Origin: Rhynchopus sp. YZ270_cl-10
Taxonomy: Eukaryota > Euglenozoa > Diplonemea > Diplonemida > Diplonemidae
Direction: 5' to 3'
Length of the DNA: 64,000 nt
Assembly (NCBI GenBank): GCA_964035575.1
Contig: OZ037882.1
Coordinates: forward strand, 930,001 to 994,000
The translations under genes were made by a program, and so were the position numbers. Each line of letters starts with the position of its first letter. Position 1 is the first letter of the stretch. This document shows, one piece after another, positions 10,185 to 21,900 of the stretch. Under the pieces are notes generated by a model that saw nothing but the letters and a program-made list of their open reading frames with translations, was not told the origin of the DNA and searched no databases.

Positions 10185-10303
10185 CCACCTGATTTTGCCC
10201 CCAAAAAAAAAAAACCGGCTTTTGGCCCTATCCGGCCATATTCGGACCTATCCTGACCTATCCGCGCCTATCCGGGCCTATCCGCGGGGTAAAAATCAGG
10301 TGG
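10185..10303. mobile_element. 119-bp MITE inserted in the duplicated 3' flank
   Basis: Terminal inverted repeats CCACCTGATTTTGCCCC and GGGGTAAAAATCAGGTGG (about 17 bp, one mismatch region). The interior is a short tandem of CCTATCCG-like units. The two paralogous flanks at 4230 and 4637 run straight through this position, so they are empty sites and the insertion is younger than the duplication. A possible imperfect target duplication is TACAT/TACCT. Non-coding. Confidence 0.75.
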
Positions 10304-10619
10304 TACCTAGGGGGAAAACGACAAATGAACAAAGTGTGTGGTGGTTTGTCAAGGATATTTTCAATTGGATTTTTGCTTTTGAAAAAAAGGGGGGTTTTTT
10401 TTGACCAATGGAGTGCAAGAAGTTACGCCAACTCTATCCAAATAGATGAAAGAACCTGAAACAAAGACCAAATTTTGAAAATGAAAAAGAATAAAAAAAA
10501 TCCGCCCCCATGTTTCATTACCCTATGCGGAGTAAACAGCGATGCGTTGTCTTATTAAATAAAAACCCCGTTCGTCTTTGTTTAGTGGGTACGCTATCCA
10601 CGCAGGGTTTTGTCTCCTT

Positions 10620-11246
10620 ATATGGGTAGATGCCAAAACCCCCCCCTCCCCCTAATTTCACTACGATTTTTTGAGGTTGTACCAGGTTTTACCAGAAATA
10701 AGCGCCGAAAACTGCCCAGAACCACCCCCAAAACCATTTTCCGGCGGGTTTTGGGGGCTATTGGGGAAAAATACACTTTTTTGGGGGTATTTTTTTGTGT
10801 TTTTAGGCTATTTTTTACTCCCCATGCCTTACAACCCCAGAACAGATAGACACATAAAGAATGCCCAGGGTTGGACTCAACACTTACCTTGAAGGTATAG
10901 ATAAATGCGTCCGTGGGGACTGGTCATGTCGGGGGATCGGAAAAGACGCCCTTCACCGCATGGCTAAGAGAAAGCGGGATTTTGTTACTTCAGTTTGTTC
11001 AGTTTCACAAAGAACGTGTACGAACTGTGGCAATACAGGCCACAATACACATACATGTCCAAAAAAGCGTCGCATATCATAAAAAAGACCCCAAAACACC
11101 CCCCAGACCCCAAAACGTCCCCCAGACCCCCCAAACCCCCCTTGTACATGTGCCTGGGCCTCTCATAGCCTCCCAACAGAAATAAAAAAAAATCAAAAAT
11201 CGTAGTGAAATTAGGGGGAGGGGGGGGTTTTGGCACCGACCCATAT
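10620..11246 (+). mobile_element. TIR element with CCHC zinc knuckle (MULE-like derivative)
   Basis: The left end ATATGGGTAGATGCC followed by AAAACCCCCCCCTCCCCC and TAATTTCACTACGATTTTT is matched in inverted orientation at the right end (11190-11246) over about 50 bp. A plus-strand frame at 10861-11082 ends with CTNCGNTGHNTHTC, a CX2CX4HX4C knuckle followed by a basic tail PKKRRIS. Such a knuckle at the C-terminus is usual in Mutator-like (MuDR) transposases, so this is probably an internally deleted copy that kept the 3' coding end. No clear target duplication beyond a palindromic ATAT. The catalytic domain is missing. Confidence 0.7.
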
Positions 11247-11592
11247 GTTAGTGGTCCCTAGATGGTGTATTTTTCGGGAATTGGCTCAGACTGCACCTCT
11301 GCCAGCTCACCGATAGCGGCGCTGACTCCATCCCTGCTGTTCTCCTACGCACAGCAGGAATCGCTTTCTGCCCCAGCACCACACCAAGGACATCCCCACC
11401 ACATTTGCGCCGTGAGATACAATGATACTCAGTTTCTGAAAGCCACGCAAGGAAATGAATAGTTATTTGATGAGCTCGGTTGAATGCGTTTTAGCATGTT
11501 GTAACTATTTTCTCCCTTATAAGAAATCTTCTTGTCAAATCAACAAAAAAAGACATCCTCACAAAAGGAACAGACGTTACACCCCCCCAACA

Positions 11593-13049
11593 ATGTTGCG
11601 CAAACACTCCCGTCTGCGCAAGGAGTACCTCACAGCGAAGAGTGAGGACAAAAAGCGTTCGTTCATACACGAAAGAAAACAGCAGCTCAAAGAAGTATGC
11701 CAAAACACCCCCCTTTATTAGTTACCAACCCCTCTACCTACTTGAACCTGCGGGAACCAGCGGGAAAGAAGACCCTGTTTGGGTTTGACTCCACGTCTGA
11801 CGCTACACTACACCATAAGAGGTGTAGGGCATAGGCAGAATATAAAACCACAAAATGGACAGAGGACCAGCCTGGGGGTCCACCCCACCACCCCTATAGG
11901 CTTTTTTACATTTTCAAAAAAAAACCCCTCAACCTCATAACTACACCAAATTCATCAAAAAAGAGAATTTTTTTTATCTAAACCCCCACACCACTACCAC
12001 AGGCTTTGGATAGCAAACAGCCCATCCCTCAGCATCTCCGCACCTTTGCACGGGAGGACAAAAGCCGTCTGGAACTTGACGATGAGGAAACAGGGGTCTT
12101 GAAAACACACATCGACGACGAGTATGCAACTGCAGGCGTGGAGGACCCCAAGGTGCTGGTCACGACGTCGCACGCACCGAGCCAGAAGCTGACTACGTTT
12201 GCAAAGGAGATGCGTTTGGTCATCCCTAACTCGCAAAGAATGAACCGAGGAAGTGCCGGCGTGCCCGAGATCATCGAGCAAGCACGGAACGCAAAGTTCA
12301 GCGACGTCGTCTTCGTGCACGAGCAGCGTGGTGAGCCCACCGAGCTCGTCATCTCGCACCTCCCCCTCGGGCCCACAGTGCACTTCGGCATCCACGGCAC
12401 GGTCATGCGGCACGACATCGAGGGCTGCGGCACCATGAGCCAGCAGACCCCGCACCTCGTCTTCGAAAACTTCTCGACAGCGCTAGGAGAGCGGTTCAAA
12501 TCCGTCCTCAAGTTTCTCTTCCCGGTATGTGTGAGTTGGGTGTTTAAGATGTGCACAATTCAATCCATTTTCAGGAACGTTGTGTAATCTGAAAAATGGA
12601 GGGTGAGTGGAAGTCAACATTTCAACCCTCTCCCCCATTTTCTCGCGATTTTTTTCAACCCCCAACAGAGAAATGGTAAGTTTTTACTGTTTTATCTCTC
12701 ATCTTGTTTCCACTTAACTCTTTCCACAAAACAGGTTCCCCGCAAGGACAGCACCCGTGTGATCACACTTGACAACCAGTCCGACTACCTGTCGTTCCGG
12801 CAGCACACCTTCGTGAAAAAGGGCAAGGACGTGACACTTACAGAAATAGGACCCCGGTTTGAGCTGCGACCGTTCTTGATCAAGCTGGGTATGTGGACGG
12901 GCATTTGACACAATACAACCCCTTTTTTTCCTTTTTCTTGCACTTTTCAACTTCTCTTCTTTACAGGAACCGCCGACATGAAAGAAGCCGAGGTCGAGTG
13001 GCAGCTTGCGCCATACACTAACACAGCAAAGAGACGGCGTTTGCTTTGA
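11593..13049 (+). CDS. IMP4: IMP4, U3 snoRNP (SSU processome) protein
   Basis: Four exons: 11593-11694, 12003-12524, 12735-12888 and 12967-13049, giving 286 aa (human IMP4 is 291). Donors are GTATGC, GTATGT and GTATGT. Exon 1 encodes the basic N-terminus MLRKHSRLRKEYL, matching the family's R-x-LRxEYLxRK start. Exon 2 holds the first part of the Brix domain: VEDPKVLVTTSHAPS, RMNRG, FVHEQRGEPTELVISHLPLG and MRHDI. Exon 3 has the second half (RVITLDNQSDYLSFR, EIGPRFELR), and exon 4 ends YTNTAKRRRLL. IMP4 binds the MPP10 complex and U3 snoRNA and acts in 18S pre-rRNA cleavage in the nucleolus. The protein looks complete. Introns are 308, 210 and 78 nt. Confidence 0.93.
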
Positions 13050-14018
13050 CCCTCTTCTCCCTTTATGAGGTCCGTTTTCATGGTCACATGCATTGCCTTT
13101 TGTGTTCGCCTGAAGCGTCTCCCTTTCCCAATCCATAGCTAGCCTCCCTTTACGTACGTTACGTGTGCCTTACATCACAGCCTCGTAAGGTGTGAACAGG
13201 CCGTTCTATCAAAAGAAGAAAATCCCCTTTATCAAGTAGAGTAAAAAAGTAAAATAAAAAAAAAAAAAAGTGCTGGAAAAAAAGAGGGAAATTATCACAG
13301 TAGTTTTTTTTATCTGCATTTTTTTTTGTTTTTCGTTGAAATCAACCGGTCTGGTGGTACCGGAAGAAGAAGAAAATTGGGGGAGTGGGGGGAGGGAGAA
13401 AACGAACCTTTTTTATATTTTATTTTTGTCAAAAAAAGGGAACGTTTTTCTCCAAAAAAAAAAAAAGCTATTTATCAGTAAGTTTTTCATACAGAAAAAT
13501 AAAGAAATGGGGGGGAGCTTCAAACAGTTTTATGTTTTATTTTGGGGTTTTGCCATGATTTTTTTTCTTCTGGAGAGCTTGTGTTGGAGGGATAGACCTT
13601 CCAGGCAAAACCCTGGACAGAGAAGCCACATCATCCACACTGCACGCCCACCACAAAGTCATGTGGACCTCGGCACAACACATTCGTCCTCATCCTCACA
13701 CCTCAACCACAACGCATTCGTCCTCCACCACCTCCTCCTCCTCCTCATCTCAAGAAAATACACATTTACACAAAAAAAATTTAAAACCTCTCCAAAAACC
13801 CCCTCCCCCCCCCAAACTAGATAACCACAACCCATTATAAGGTGATCTTTCCTTATCCTCCATTTGTACGTGGGTCAGTCGGTGTCCGCATCAATAACTT
13901 CACTTTCCCCCCCCCCCTTCTTTCCGCCTCCTCCTCCTCCCCCCCCTCCCCAACGGAGTGCCCTGATTGTTTTAAATCGAAACTTATTTCTTTCATTCTA
14001 AACCCCCTTCCCTAAACT
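13050..14018. other. Intergenic between IMP4 and the 311-aa gene
   Basis: No supported gene. Holds A/T homopolymers, C-rich runs just upstream of 14019, a CTCCTCCTC microsatellite near 13735 and a scrap of the CATCAATAACTTCAC repeat family near 13888. The long open frame 13270-13824 is Lys/Phe-rich low-complexity sequence with no exon-like composition. Confidence 0.5.
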
Positions 14019-14954
14019 ATGAACCCTACTTCCATCTCCCTCCGACGGAAGATTGCAGTCCTCGAGGGAACAGAGGTGGTTGACGAGGACGGTCCTGAAC
14101 TACAGCCTTCCGTGATCGATGCAGCACGCGGGGTGCCTCTATGCTGCGAAAAGGTGCTCCCGGTCGCGCTCTGCTGGGATGACGTAGCGTTGGCAGGCTT
14201 CCTCGAGGCGGTTCTGGACACCCAGATCGATCGTTTGCACTGCGTTCTCGACGCCTCAGAAGAGAGCGACCACATTGCCCCAGGGCACGTCAAGAACGAC
14301 ACCCTCATCGTAGTGGCACAACTCTGCTGTGGCCGGGTCGTTACCATCCATCTCAGAGGGACGCACCACCTCCTCCCCGCCACCGAAGCTACCAAAAAAA
14401 CTATGCACAACGGCTTTACCGCTGCAACCGCGCATTTTTTGAAAAAAACTGCAAGACAACATTCCGTAGTATGTATCACCCTCGCAAAGGTACATTCTGA
14501 AGCAGCCTTGGAAGGAGCGGTGGTGCAAAAACGAAAATATGTACATGAAATTTCGTTTGGTAAAGGCTGTGGGGAGCCGTGGAATGCGGTGCGGTTTTTG
14601 TATGTAGCATTGCAGGATTATGGGAGGTGTTGTGATGGTGTGGGGGATGGTGTGCTGGCAGAGTGGTGCTGGTTTTTTAGCAATTATCAGACGGCAACGG
14701 TGGAGAAGGTACCGGAAAGAGTAAAACAAAATGCAGGCATCGTCAAGGTCTGGGGGCGGCTGGCGCAGCTTGGAAGCGGCGATGATGGAACGGAATTTCA
14801 AAAGCTTTGGGGACAGACTGCGATTGTATCTGCAGTGAACATGCAAGAGACCAATGCAGATGCGCATGCAAAACAAAGCGCCGAGGCAGAGCAAGCCATG
14901 CGGGACCGACACCAAATGTACAAAAAGCAGGTTCTTGCGTTAGACAGCCTTTAG
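14019..14954 (+). CDS. Unrecognised 311-aa protein
   Basis: One uninterrupted GC-rich frame from ATG to TAG with no intron signal. The sequence looks globular: VLPVALCWDDVALAGFLEAV, DTLIVVAQLCCGRVVTIHL and WNAVRFLYVALQDYG are well-formed amphipathic stretches. The C-terminus (QSAEAEQAMRDRHQMYKKQ) is probably helical. There are no membrane segments, signal peptide or metal motif. I do not recognise the family. The neighbours (IMP4 upstream, a receptor-like gene downstream, all on the plus strand) give no functional clue. A repeat with a poly-T start begins 8 bases after the stop. Confidence 0.7.
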   Translation: MNPTSISLRRKIAVLEGTEVVDEDGPELQPSVIDAARGVPLCCEKVLPVALCWDDVALAGFLEAVLDTQIDRLHCVLDASEESDHIAPGHVKNDTLIVVAQLCCGRVVTIHLRGTHHLLPATEATKKTMHNGFTAATAHFLKKTARQHSVVCITLAKVHSEAALEGAVVQKRKYVHEISFGKGCGEPWNAVRFLYVALQDYGRCCDGVGDGVLAEWCWFFSNYQTATVEKVPERVKQNAGIVKVWGRLAQLGSGDDGTEFQKLWGQTAIVSAVNMQETNADAHAKQSAEAEQAMRDRHQMYKKQVLALDSL

Positions 14955-14961
14955 AATCATA

Positions 14962-15205
14962 TTTTTTTTTTTGTGACAACTGCCTTGCAAAGGTTGTAGG
15001 GGAGGAAATGAAAACATATCTGAGTTGTGCCCGAATTTTTTTGGTGTGAGCGATGTAAACACGACACAACTTATTCACAGAAAAGTTTTTGATTTTGTCC
15101 CTACACACTCCACAAAAATCCGGTGCGATCAACGAAAAATTCTTTTTCTGATTTCGTTTCTTTCTTTATCAGACTAGCTTAAACTCAGATAACAGTTTTT
15201 ATTTT
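14962..15205 (-). repeat. Poly-A-tailed dispersed repeat (family A), copy 1
   Basis: On the plus strand it opens with poly-T and GTGACAACTGCCTTGCAAAG and closes with CTCAGATAACAGTTTTTATT. Read on the minus strand it therefore ends in poly-A, as a retroposed SINE would. The 233 bases 14973-15205 are identical, letter for letter by eye, to 28580-28812. Diverged or truncated copies lie at 20561-20741 and 38153-38290. No coding capacity. Confidence 0.7.
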
Positions 15206-15997
15206 GTCACCTCATGAAAATGAAGAAATACAGAAACAAAGCATTTTGAAACACTCTCTTTGCGGTTCTAGGGACGAATCGCGCTGCAGAGCCACGCCTC
15301 ACCAAACAGGTCGAGGTGTGTGCGTTTCACCACAACCTTCTCTGCCATGGGTTTTATTGTGTGATGAGTTGTCAAGGTTTCTATTTCCACACAGTAGTGT
15401 TTGCTGCGTTATTTTTTAATTCCCAAAGCGCAACCCCTCCGAAGGGGTTCGATAACCCCTGCGAGAGTGTCAGTGCCTGCGTCCCAGAGGCGTTTTGCAC
15501 TATCAATTACCAACTTCTAACTTCACTTTAAATGTTCAAATTCCACACCCTAACGGCACTACCGTACAAAAAGGGTTTTCTCCAATATCCCCCCCAATCC
15601 GGAATCCTTACTACATAAGATCTGACTTAACCAAAAAAAAAACCCCCCTTCATTTTCTCTTTTACGTTCACTTCATCTATCACGACACAAAACACCACCA
15701 CCACCACCACCAGGGGAAAAACAAAAACACAAAATAAATTAGAACACATTTTCTCTCCCTTTCTCTCTTTCTCTCTCTCTCTTTTCTCCACCTATTTTTT
15801 TTGTATAGGTGATGCCCACAGAAAGTGCCCATTGCTAAGGGGCGACTGTGTACCTTCAACATCCTCACCCCCCTCTTCACTTCCCCCCCTCATAGCACCT
15901 TTCGTTTTTTTTGTTTTATTTTTGACCAAGCATAGTGCTCTAGGTATAATCTTTACTTTAATTTCCTCGGTTTCTCCCCCTCCTGCACTGCGAAACC
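15206..15997. other. Intergenic upstream of receptor-like gene
   Basis: No gene. Contains a second tRNA-like repeat (15425-15515), a CACCACCACCAC microsatellite near 15690 and a CT-rich tract (15750-15790). The 100 bases before the ATG at 15998 are T-rich. Confidence 0.5.
15425..15515 (+). repeat. tRNA-like dispersed repeat, copy 2
   Basis: Contains GGGGTTCGATAACCCC, then AGTGTCAGTGCCTGCGTCCC and GGCGTTTTGCACTATCAA, almost identical to 390-470. The B-box-like T-arm is intact. Confidence 0.5.
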
Positions 15998-18900
15998 ATG
16001 ACTCTCGCAGTGTTGGTCGGGAGTGTGGTGCTTGCTGCACAGTACCAGCACTACTTCAATAAGGACGAACAGATCTGCGTGACATCCCCTTGGGAATGGA
16101 AGTCGTCAGCGAACTACACGCTTGCCTACGAAATCTGCGGGGGCCGCCTGACAGACCTGGAGTCAAAGGTAAACTCGAAGGAGGAGTACTGCATGGACAC
16201 TTTGGGGTATGGGGTGAAAAGCAATGAGTGCGATGTGGAGATTGACGACTGTCTCTGCTTCACAAACAAAGACTGCACATGCCGGTGTGTCGACGAATGG
16301 ACTGGAGTCAACTGCGACGTCTGCGACCCCCGCTTCGAGCAGCAAGGTTGCAGTTCCTGTGCAGCAGGCAGAGTGGGCTACCCCCTCTGCACCGAATGCA
16401 CAGACGCAGCCCACTGCAGCGGTCGTGGTACTGCCACTGCACTTCGCGACCAATCTGCGTGCACCTGCTCCTGCAATACAAACTGGGAAGGCGCGAACTG
16501 CCAGACCTGCCCTGCCGGGTACGACTCAAGCGACTGCGCCGGCTGCGCGCAGGGCTACGTCACAAACGCGACTGCAACGGATTGCACCCATCCACGTATG
16601 CATCATATCACACCCCCCCCCTATTTACCCCCCCCCTACAATAACACCACCTCAAATCCAGCCTGCTGCCGTGCCTGCGACAACACTGTGGACTGCCATG
16701 GCAATGCGTTGTTCACCGCAAGCGATGGGGACAAATGCAAATGCAGCTGCCGCGACCGCTGGACAGGCGACACATGCGACACATGCCCCGCACGCTTCGA
16801 GCAGACCAACTGCATCCTCTGCGCAGACGCACACTACGGCGACGACTGCGAGGCCTGCAACAACGACTACTGCTTCAACCGCGGCGACGCCGTCGTCCTC
16901 GCCAACGTCTGCACCTGCACCTGCAACGTCAAAGACGGCGTCCCCCTCAAGAGCGAATGGCGCGACGCACGCTGCGACCGCTGCCCTACCCTCTTCGACG
17001 GCAAAGACTGCGACCAATGCTCCCAGAACAGCGGCGTCAAACGCTTCCAATTCCCCGAATGCCGGACCTGCAGCGACGGCCTCTGCCACGGCCACGGCAA
17101 GGTAACCGACGTCAAAGACGGCGAATGCATCTGCAGCTGCGAGAACCAATGGCAGAACAGCCCTTCCACCAACGAGCAATGCGTCTACTGCGCTCCAGAG
17201 TACAACGACAACTGCGACCACTGCGGGATCGGCAGGATCACCTTCCCCATCTGCACCGAATGCAGCAACGCACAGCACTGCAACAACCGCTCGACCCTCC
17301 CCATCAACTCAAACGCCGACCAAAACCAATGCGTCTGCAACTGCGTCAACAAATACACCGACGCCTTCTGTGGAACCTGCCCGCCAGAGTTCGCAGGTCT
17401 AGCCTGCGACGAATGCGCCCCAGGACGGGTAGACTTTGACATGGAATTCTCTCCAGTACAATGCGCACTGTGCACGAAGGAGGCGCAGTGCAACGACCAC
17501 GCAGACTCCGTCACCACCGACATCGATAAGAAGCACTGCATCTGCCAATGCCGCAACAAATGGGATGGCCCCACCTGCAATGACTGCCTCGCCATCCACG
17601 ACAAAGACGACGACTGCGGATCCTGCGCACCAGGGCGGGTGGACTACCCGGTCTGCACAAACTGCACCAACCTCCAACACTGCAACAACCGCGCTGCCTC
17701 TGTCGGCACCGACCCTGCACAAACCGTCTGCACCTGCACCTGCATGAACCAATGGACCGGTCTGACCTGCTCAGAGTGCCCCGTACAATACGATGTCACA
17801 GAAAACTGCAACGCCTGCGCCGAACACTATTTCGACAACTCTACCGACCCTGACGTTCTTGAATGCGTGGGGGTCATGCCTAACCACATGGTTCTTCAGG
17901 TTATGGGAAAATTTGAGGCATTTAACGAACCGATTAACCCGCCCATTCAGGTTCAACTGCATGATGACAGTGAAAGGATTATGCAGTCCAAATCGAACTC
18001 CGAATCGAAACTACGTTGTCGCTGCGAGCTTTTTGAGTGCGAAGTGCTGCCTTTAGGGCACATGGAAAACCTTTGGGACTTTCCTGCCTTTGGCGACCAC
18101 AACCCAAACTCAACGCTTATCCAATGTGGCTCCGACGACTGCCCTGAAGCTGCCGAACCTGACGAAAAATGCGTTCTCAAGGACAGCTCCGAGGACGACA
18201 TCCTCAAAACCGGCTGCCACTGCAAGCTGACCCCGACAGCTCCGGAGGATGAATTAGCTCATGCAGAGTCGATCTGGCCGCGTCTTGAGGAGAAGAACAT
18301 CAAGGACAGCATCATGCTCTTCTCCCCACGCCGTTACATGGTTGTCGTCAACCTTCTGCCATTGATCATCCCAGGCTCCTTCACGGACTCTCGGGTCACC
18401 ATTTCACCTCTAAAACTTAACCTCCCACAACCACAATGCAGCGACACCAGCCGTCTTGCGATTCTTCGTAAAGGAGATGCCCCAGTATGCATTGCCTGTC
18501 CACTTGGATTGGAATGCAACGGTACGATAAATACCTACACCAAAAGCGGGTTTTGGCGTGCAAATAACACTGTGCTGGAGGCGCGGGAATGCCCTTTCTC
18601 AAATTGTGAAGGAACTGCCGGCAATGTGACCAGCGAGTTCGGCTGTTCCAATGGAACGTCAGGGAGTTTTTGCGGGGCGTGCGGGGAGAATGAGAGAATC
18701 ACCCCAGATGGGTGTGTGACCTGCCCTAGCAGAGCAGTGAGTATCATCATCGCATTGACGTTCCTCTGTGTGTTAGTCTGCGGGGTTCTAGGGTTGGTTC
18801 GAGCGTCGCTTCCTACCACCATCCGCAGACCCGACCCGGTACCACAATACATGAAAATCCTGCTTTCGGTCATTCAAGTTGTTGCAGTGCTGCATCAGGT

Positions 18901-21900
18901 AGACATCAAATGGGATGAATACATGGAAGGCCTCTTTGTATTCTCTTCTACGGCAGGCGCGGCTGCAGGAGACCCACGCTTTATGGTGTGTCTCATGCCC
19001 CCTACGGTTACCTTGAAGGATCGTGTCTGGGTGTGGGTGTTTTTTCCGTTGTTTATGTGTTTGGAAGCGTATCTCGCTTCTCTGGTGTTTTCGAAGAAGA
19101 GGAAAGCGAAGCCAGGTCGGGTGGGGCGTGCGGTAGCAAAGGTGAAGGAGGCGGTGTGCAGGCAGCTTCAAGGGAAGAGTTTCAATACGTTGAAGTCAAA
19201 GAAGGGCCCGTCGCGGAGTGAGCTGCGGGAGGCGGTGATTATCGCGTCGTGCAGCCACTGTGAGGTCGAGTGGGCGGACCTGCATTGCGTAGAGTGCAAC
19301 ATCGATCTGTGCCCCCGCTGCAGCTGCCTCTGTGAGCTCAAAGGCCACGAAGTGGAAGATGAGGTCCCCATCCAGCACGAAGGCACCGAAATCGACCTCC
19401 CAAAACGGCAGGTCTTCAGTACCGCCATCGTCATTCTGATGCACTTCAGCTTCACGCTTCTGATTGACCAGCTGACAAAGCCGTTCATCTGTCGCCAGTA
19501 TCTCCTCCCTACGGGCGACACCATGGCTGTGGCAGACTCCGACCCGCGTGTCGTCTGCGACAGAAGTGCGCTGCTGTTCTACATGTCATTGATCTTCTTC
19601 ATCATCTACGGTGTGGGCATTCCGCTCATCATCGCTGCGCTGCTGACTTATGAGAGGGTATGTGAAGGTGCTGGTGTTGTGAGGTGGCAACGTACCAGAG
19701 GCTTGTGATATCACCTCATAGCGTATTGGATTGTGTTTTTTTTGAGGGGTGTGCTACCAAGGGAAGCTGAAGGTTCATCTCAACCTTTTTCCTTTGGTTG
19801 TTTTGTTTTGTTTTATTTTTGAAAGGTGGAGTGCACACCCCACCAACAAAAGGATGCAAAAGGGTGGTCGAGAGGTACTTGACAAGTGAAATCACTATAA
19901 AAATGACAAGTGAAATGACATGAAAATCACTTGTCATGACGTCATCATTTTCACTTGTCACCATGACAACAGCGAAATTGGTCCTGGACCACGTCGTGTA
20001 GGTTGTTTCACACGTAACACACCACCCACCTCATATCATCTTCATCCCATCCCACCTCATCCCATCCTATACCACTACAGGCGAACCTCTCGAAGCAGCG
20101 CTGTGTCGCCTCCTACGGCTTCATCTACGTCAACTACCGCAAGCCGTACTACTACTGGGAATGCGTCGTGCTGCTCAGGAAGTTCTTCATCGTCGTGGCC
20201 ATTGCACTCCCGCAGTCGGTATGTAACAAAAAAAAAGGCAGATTCAATTTCTCAAACTATTTTTTTTTTCAAAAAATTACCCCAACACACCCAACAGGCC
20301 TACTCCAAAGTCTTCGCAGCAACGTGGGTTCTGTTTGTATCGTTGGTGCTCAACCTGGTCTGCGAGGTACTGTCAAAAAAATTCCCCAAAATTCTCCCCT
20401 TTTTTGATAAACCAACTTATTGTCACTTCAAAGATTGAAGAGGTAATGCCTGCAAACAAAAAATCATATCTTTGATTTGAGTATTTATTTAACCTTCAGT
20501 TAAACTCACGAGGTTGGGGCAGAGGTTTCGGCTCTTGTAGTAGAGTGCAACTGTCGGGCGCATCTGAATGTGCCCGAATTTTTGGTGTGAGCGATGTAAA
20601 CACGACAACAACTTATAGAAAAGTTTTTGATTTTGTCCCACACCTCCACAAAAAATCCGATGCGATCAACGAAAAAATTCTTTTTCTGATTTCGTTTCTT
20701 TCTTTTATCAGACTAGCTACTCAGATAACAGTTTTTATTTTCTTTTTTCCCCCTTTCCCCTTCCCCTTCCCCCGTTTCTGCAAAAATAGCAACTCTCATG
20801 TGTCCATAACCAAAACACAATTTTCCCCCACAGCCTTACCGTGCACGTGGCCAGCAGAAGCTTGACAGTTTAGGAATGTTCGGAGGTGCCTGCCTTCTTC
20901 TTGCCGCCCTATGGATCTCCCAACAACATCTCCAAGCTGATGATGACAACAACACCACCATTCAGAGTATAGTCATTGCTGTGGCGGCCTTCTTCAACAC
21001 CGTTGCCATCGCTGTCACTTCAATTGTAGTTGTGGTGCTTCTGCTGCGCAGATATTACTGTACTAAGGAGAAAGAAAAAACTAAAAAAAGCCGTTCTCAG
21101 CAGGAAGAAGGCGAAAAACTGTTTGAAATGGAGGTTCAAGAGGAGGAGGATGAAGATGAAGAGGACGACGACAGCTGGGGTAAATCAGATATAAAAAATG
21201 TATTGTCCACAACGCAACTTACCGAGGTTCCTATCGGAGAAGCGGAGATCAGAGATATCTTAACACCACCGAACCGATCCTATGCGCCGTATATCCCAGA
21301 AATGGCTTCACCTACTGCAACGTCCCCTCCATCCTCCCCTTTGTTTCCGAACAGTGAAGGTACGACGAGGACTCCGCAGAACCGGAATGCGAAGTCTTCT
21401 GGTAGTTCTTCTTTAACTCCGTATACCGCAAGCACCGCGAATCATTCAAATGGGAATTTACCGTTGGAAGAAGAGAAGGCAAAGACATCCTCAAACGAGA
21501 GTGATGATGCGATAGAAACCGATAATTTGGCAACAAGCATTCAGGTAAGTCATACCCCTAGGGTACATAACGGAACGATCAGCAGCATGGTAGGCCCTTC
21601 TACTACAGCGTCGTTTCTCAAAAAGGCGAGAAAAGCCTCGCTTTCCTCAGTGTCAGAATCCCCTTTAGGCGCAACCACAGCATCGAATGCTTATCCGTTG
21701 CTTTCTAGTCTCAGCATGAGACAGCCAACCCCAGGGGGCATTCTATTCGAGCAATCTCAACGGGGGGACAGCGAGGAGACACCGTACACGGAGCTTGGGA
21801 GAGGTGGGGGTGGAGGTGGGGGTGATGGAGGAGGAGGAGGAGGAGGAGGGGGAGGAGGACGTACCTGGGCGGCTCGACCGCAGCTGGCGTCGTTGTTGAC

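Noticed and set aside
11262-11462. 66-aa open frame right after the MULE-like element
   Set aside because: No splice signals, no recognised motif, ordinary composition. It could be a fragment of something, but there is no support.
13270-13824. 184-aa open frame between IMP4 and the 311-aa gene
   Set aside because: Lys/Phe/Leu homopolymer-derived composition typical of the AT-rich intergenic DNA here.
16224-17747. Plus-strand alternative frames of 234-293 aa inside the EGF-repeat exon
   Set aside because: Ala/Thr/Arg-rich shadows. The main frame has the regular cysteine spacing.
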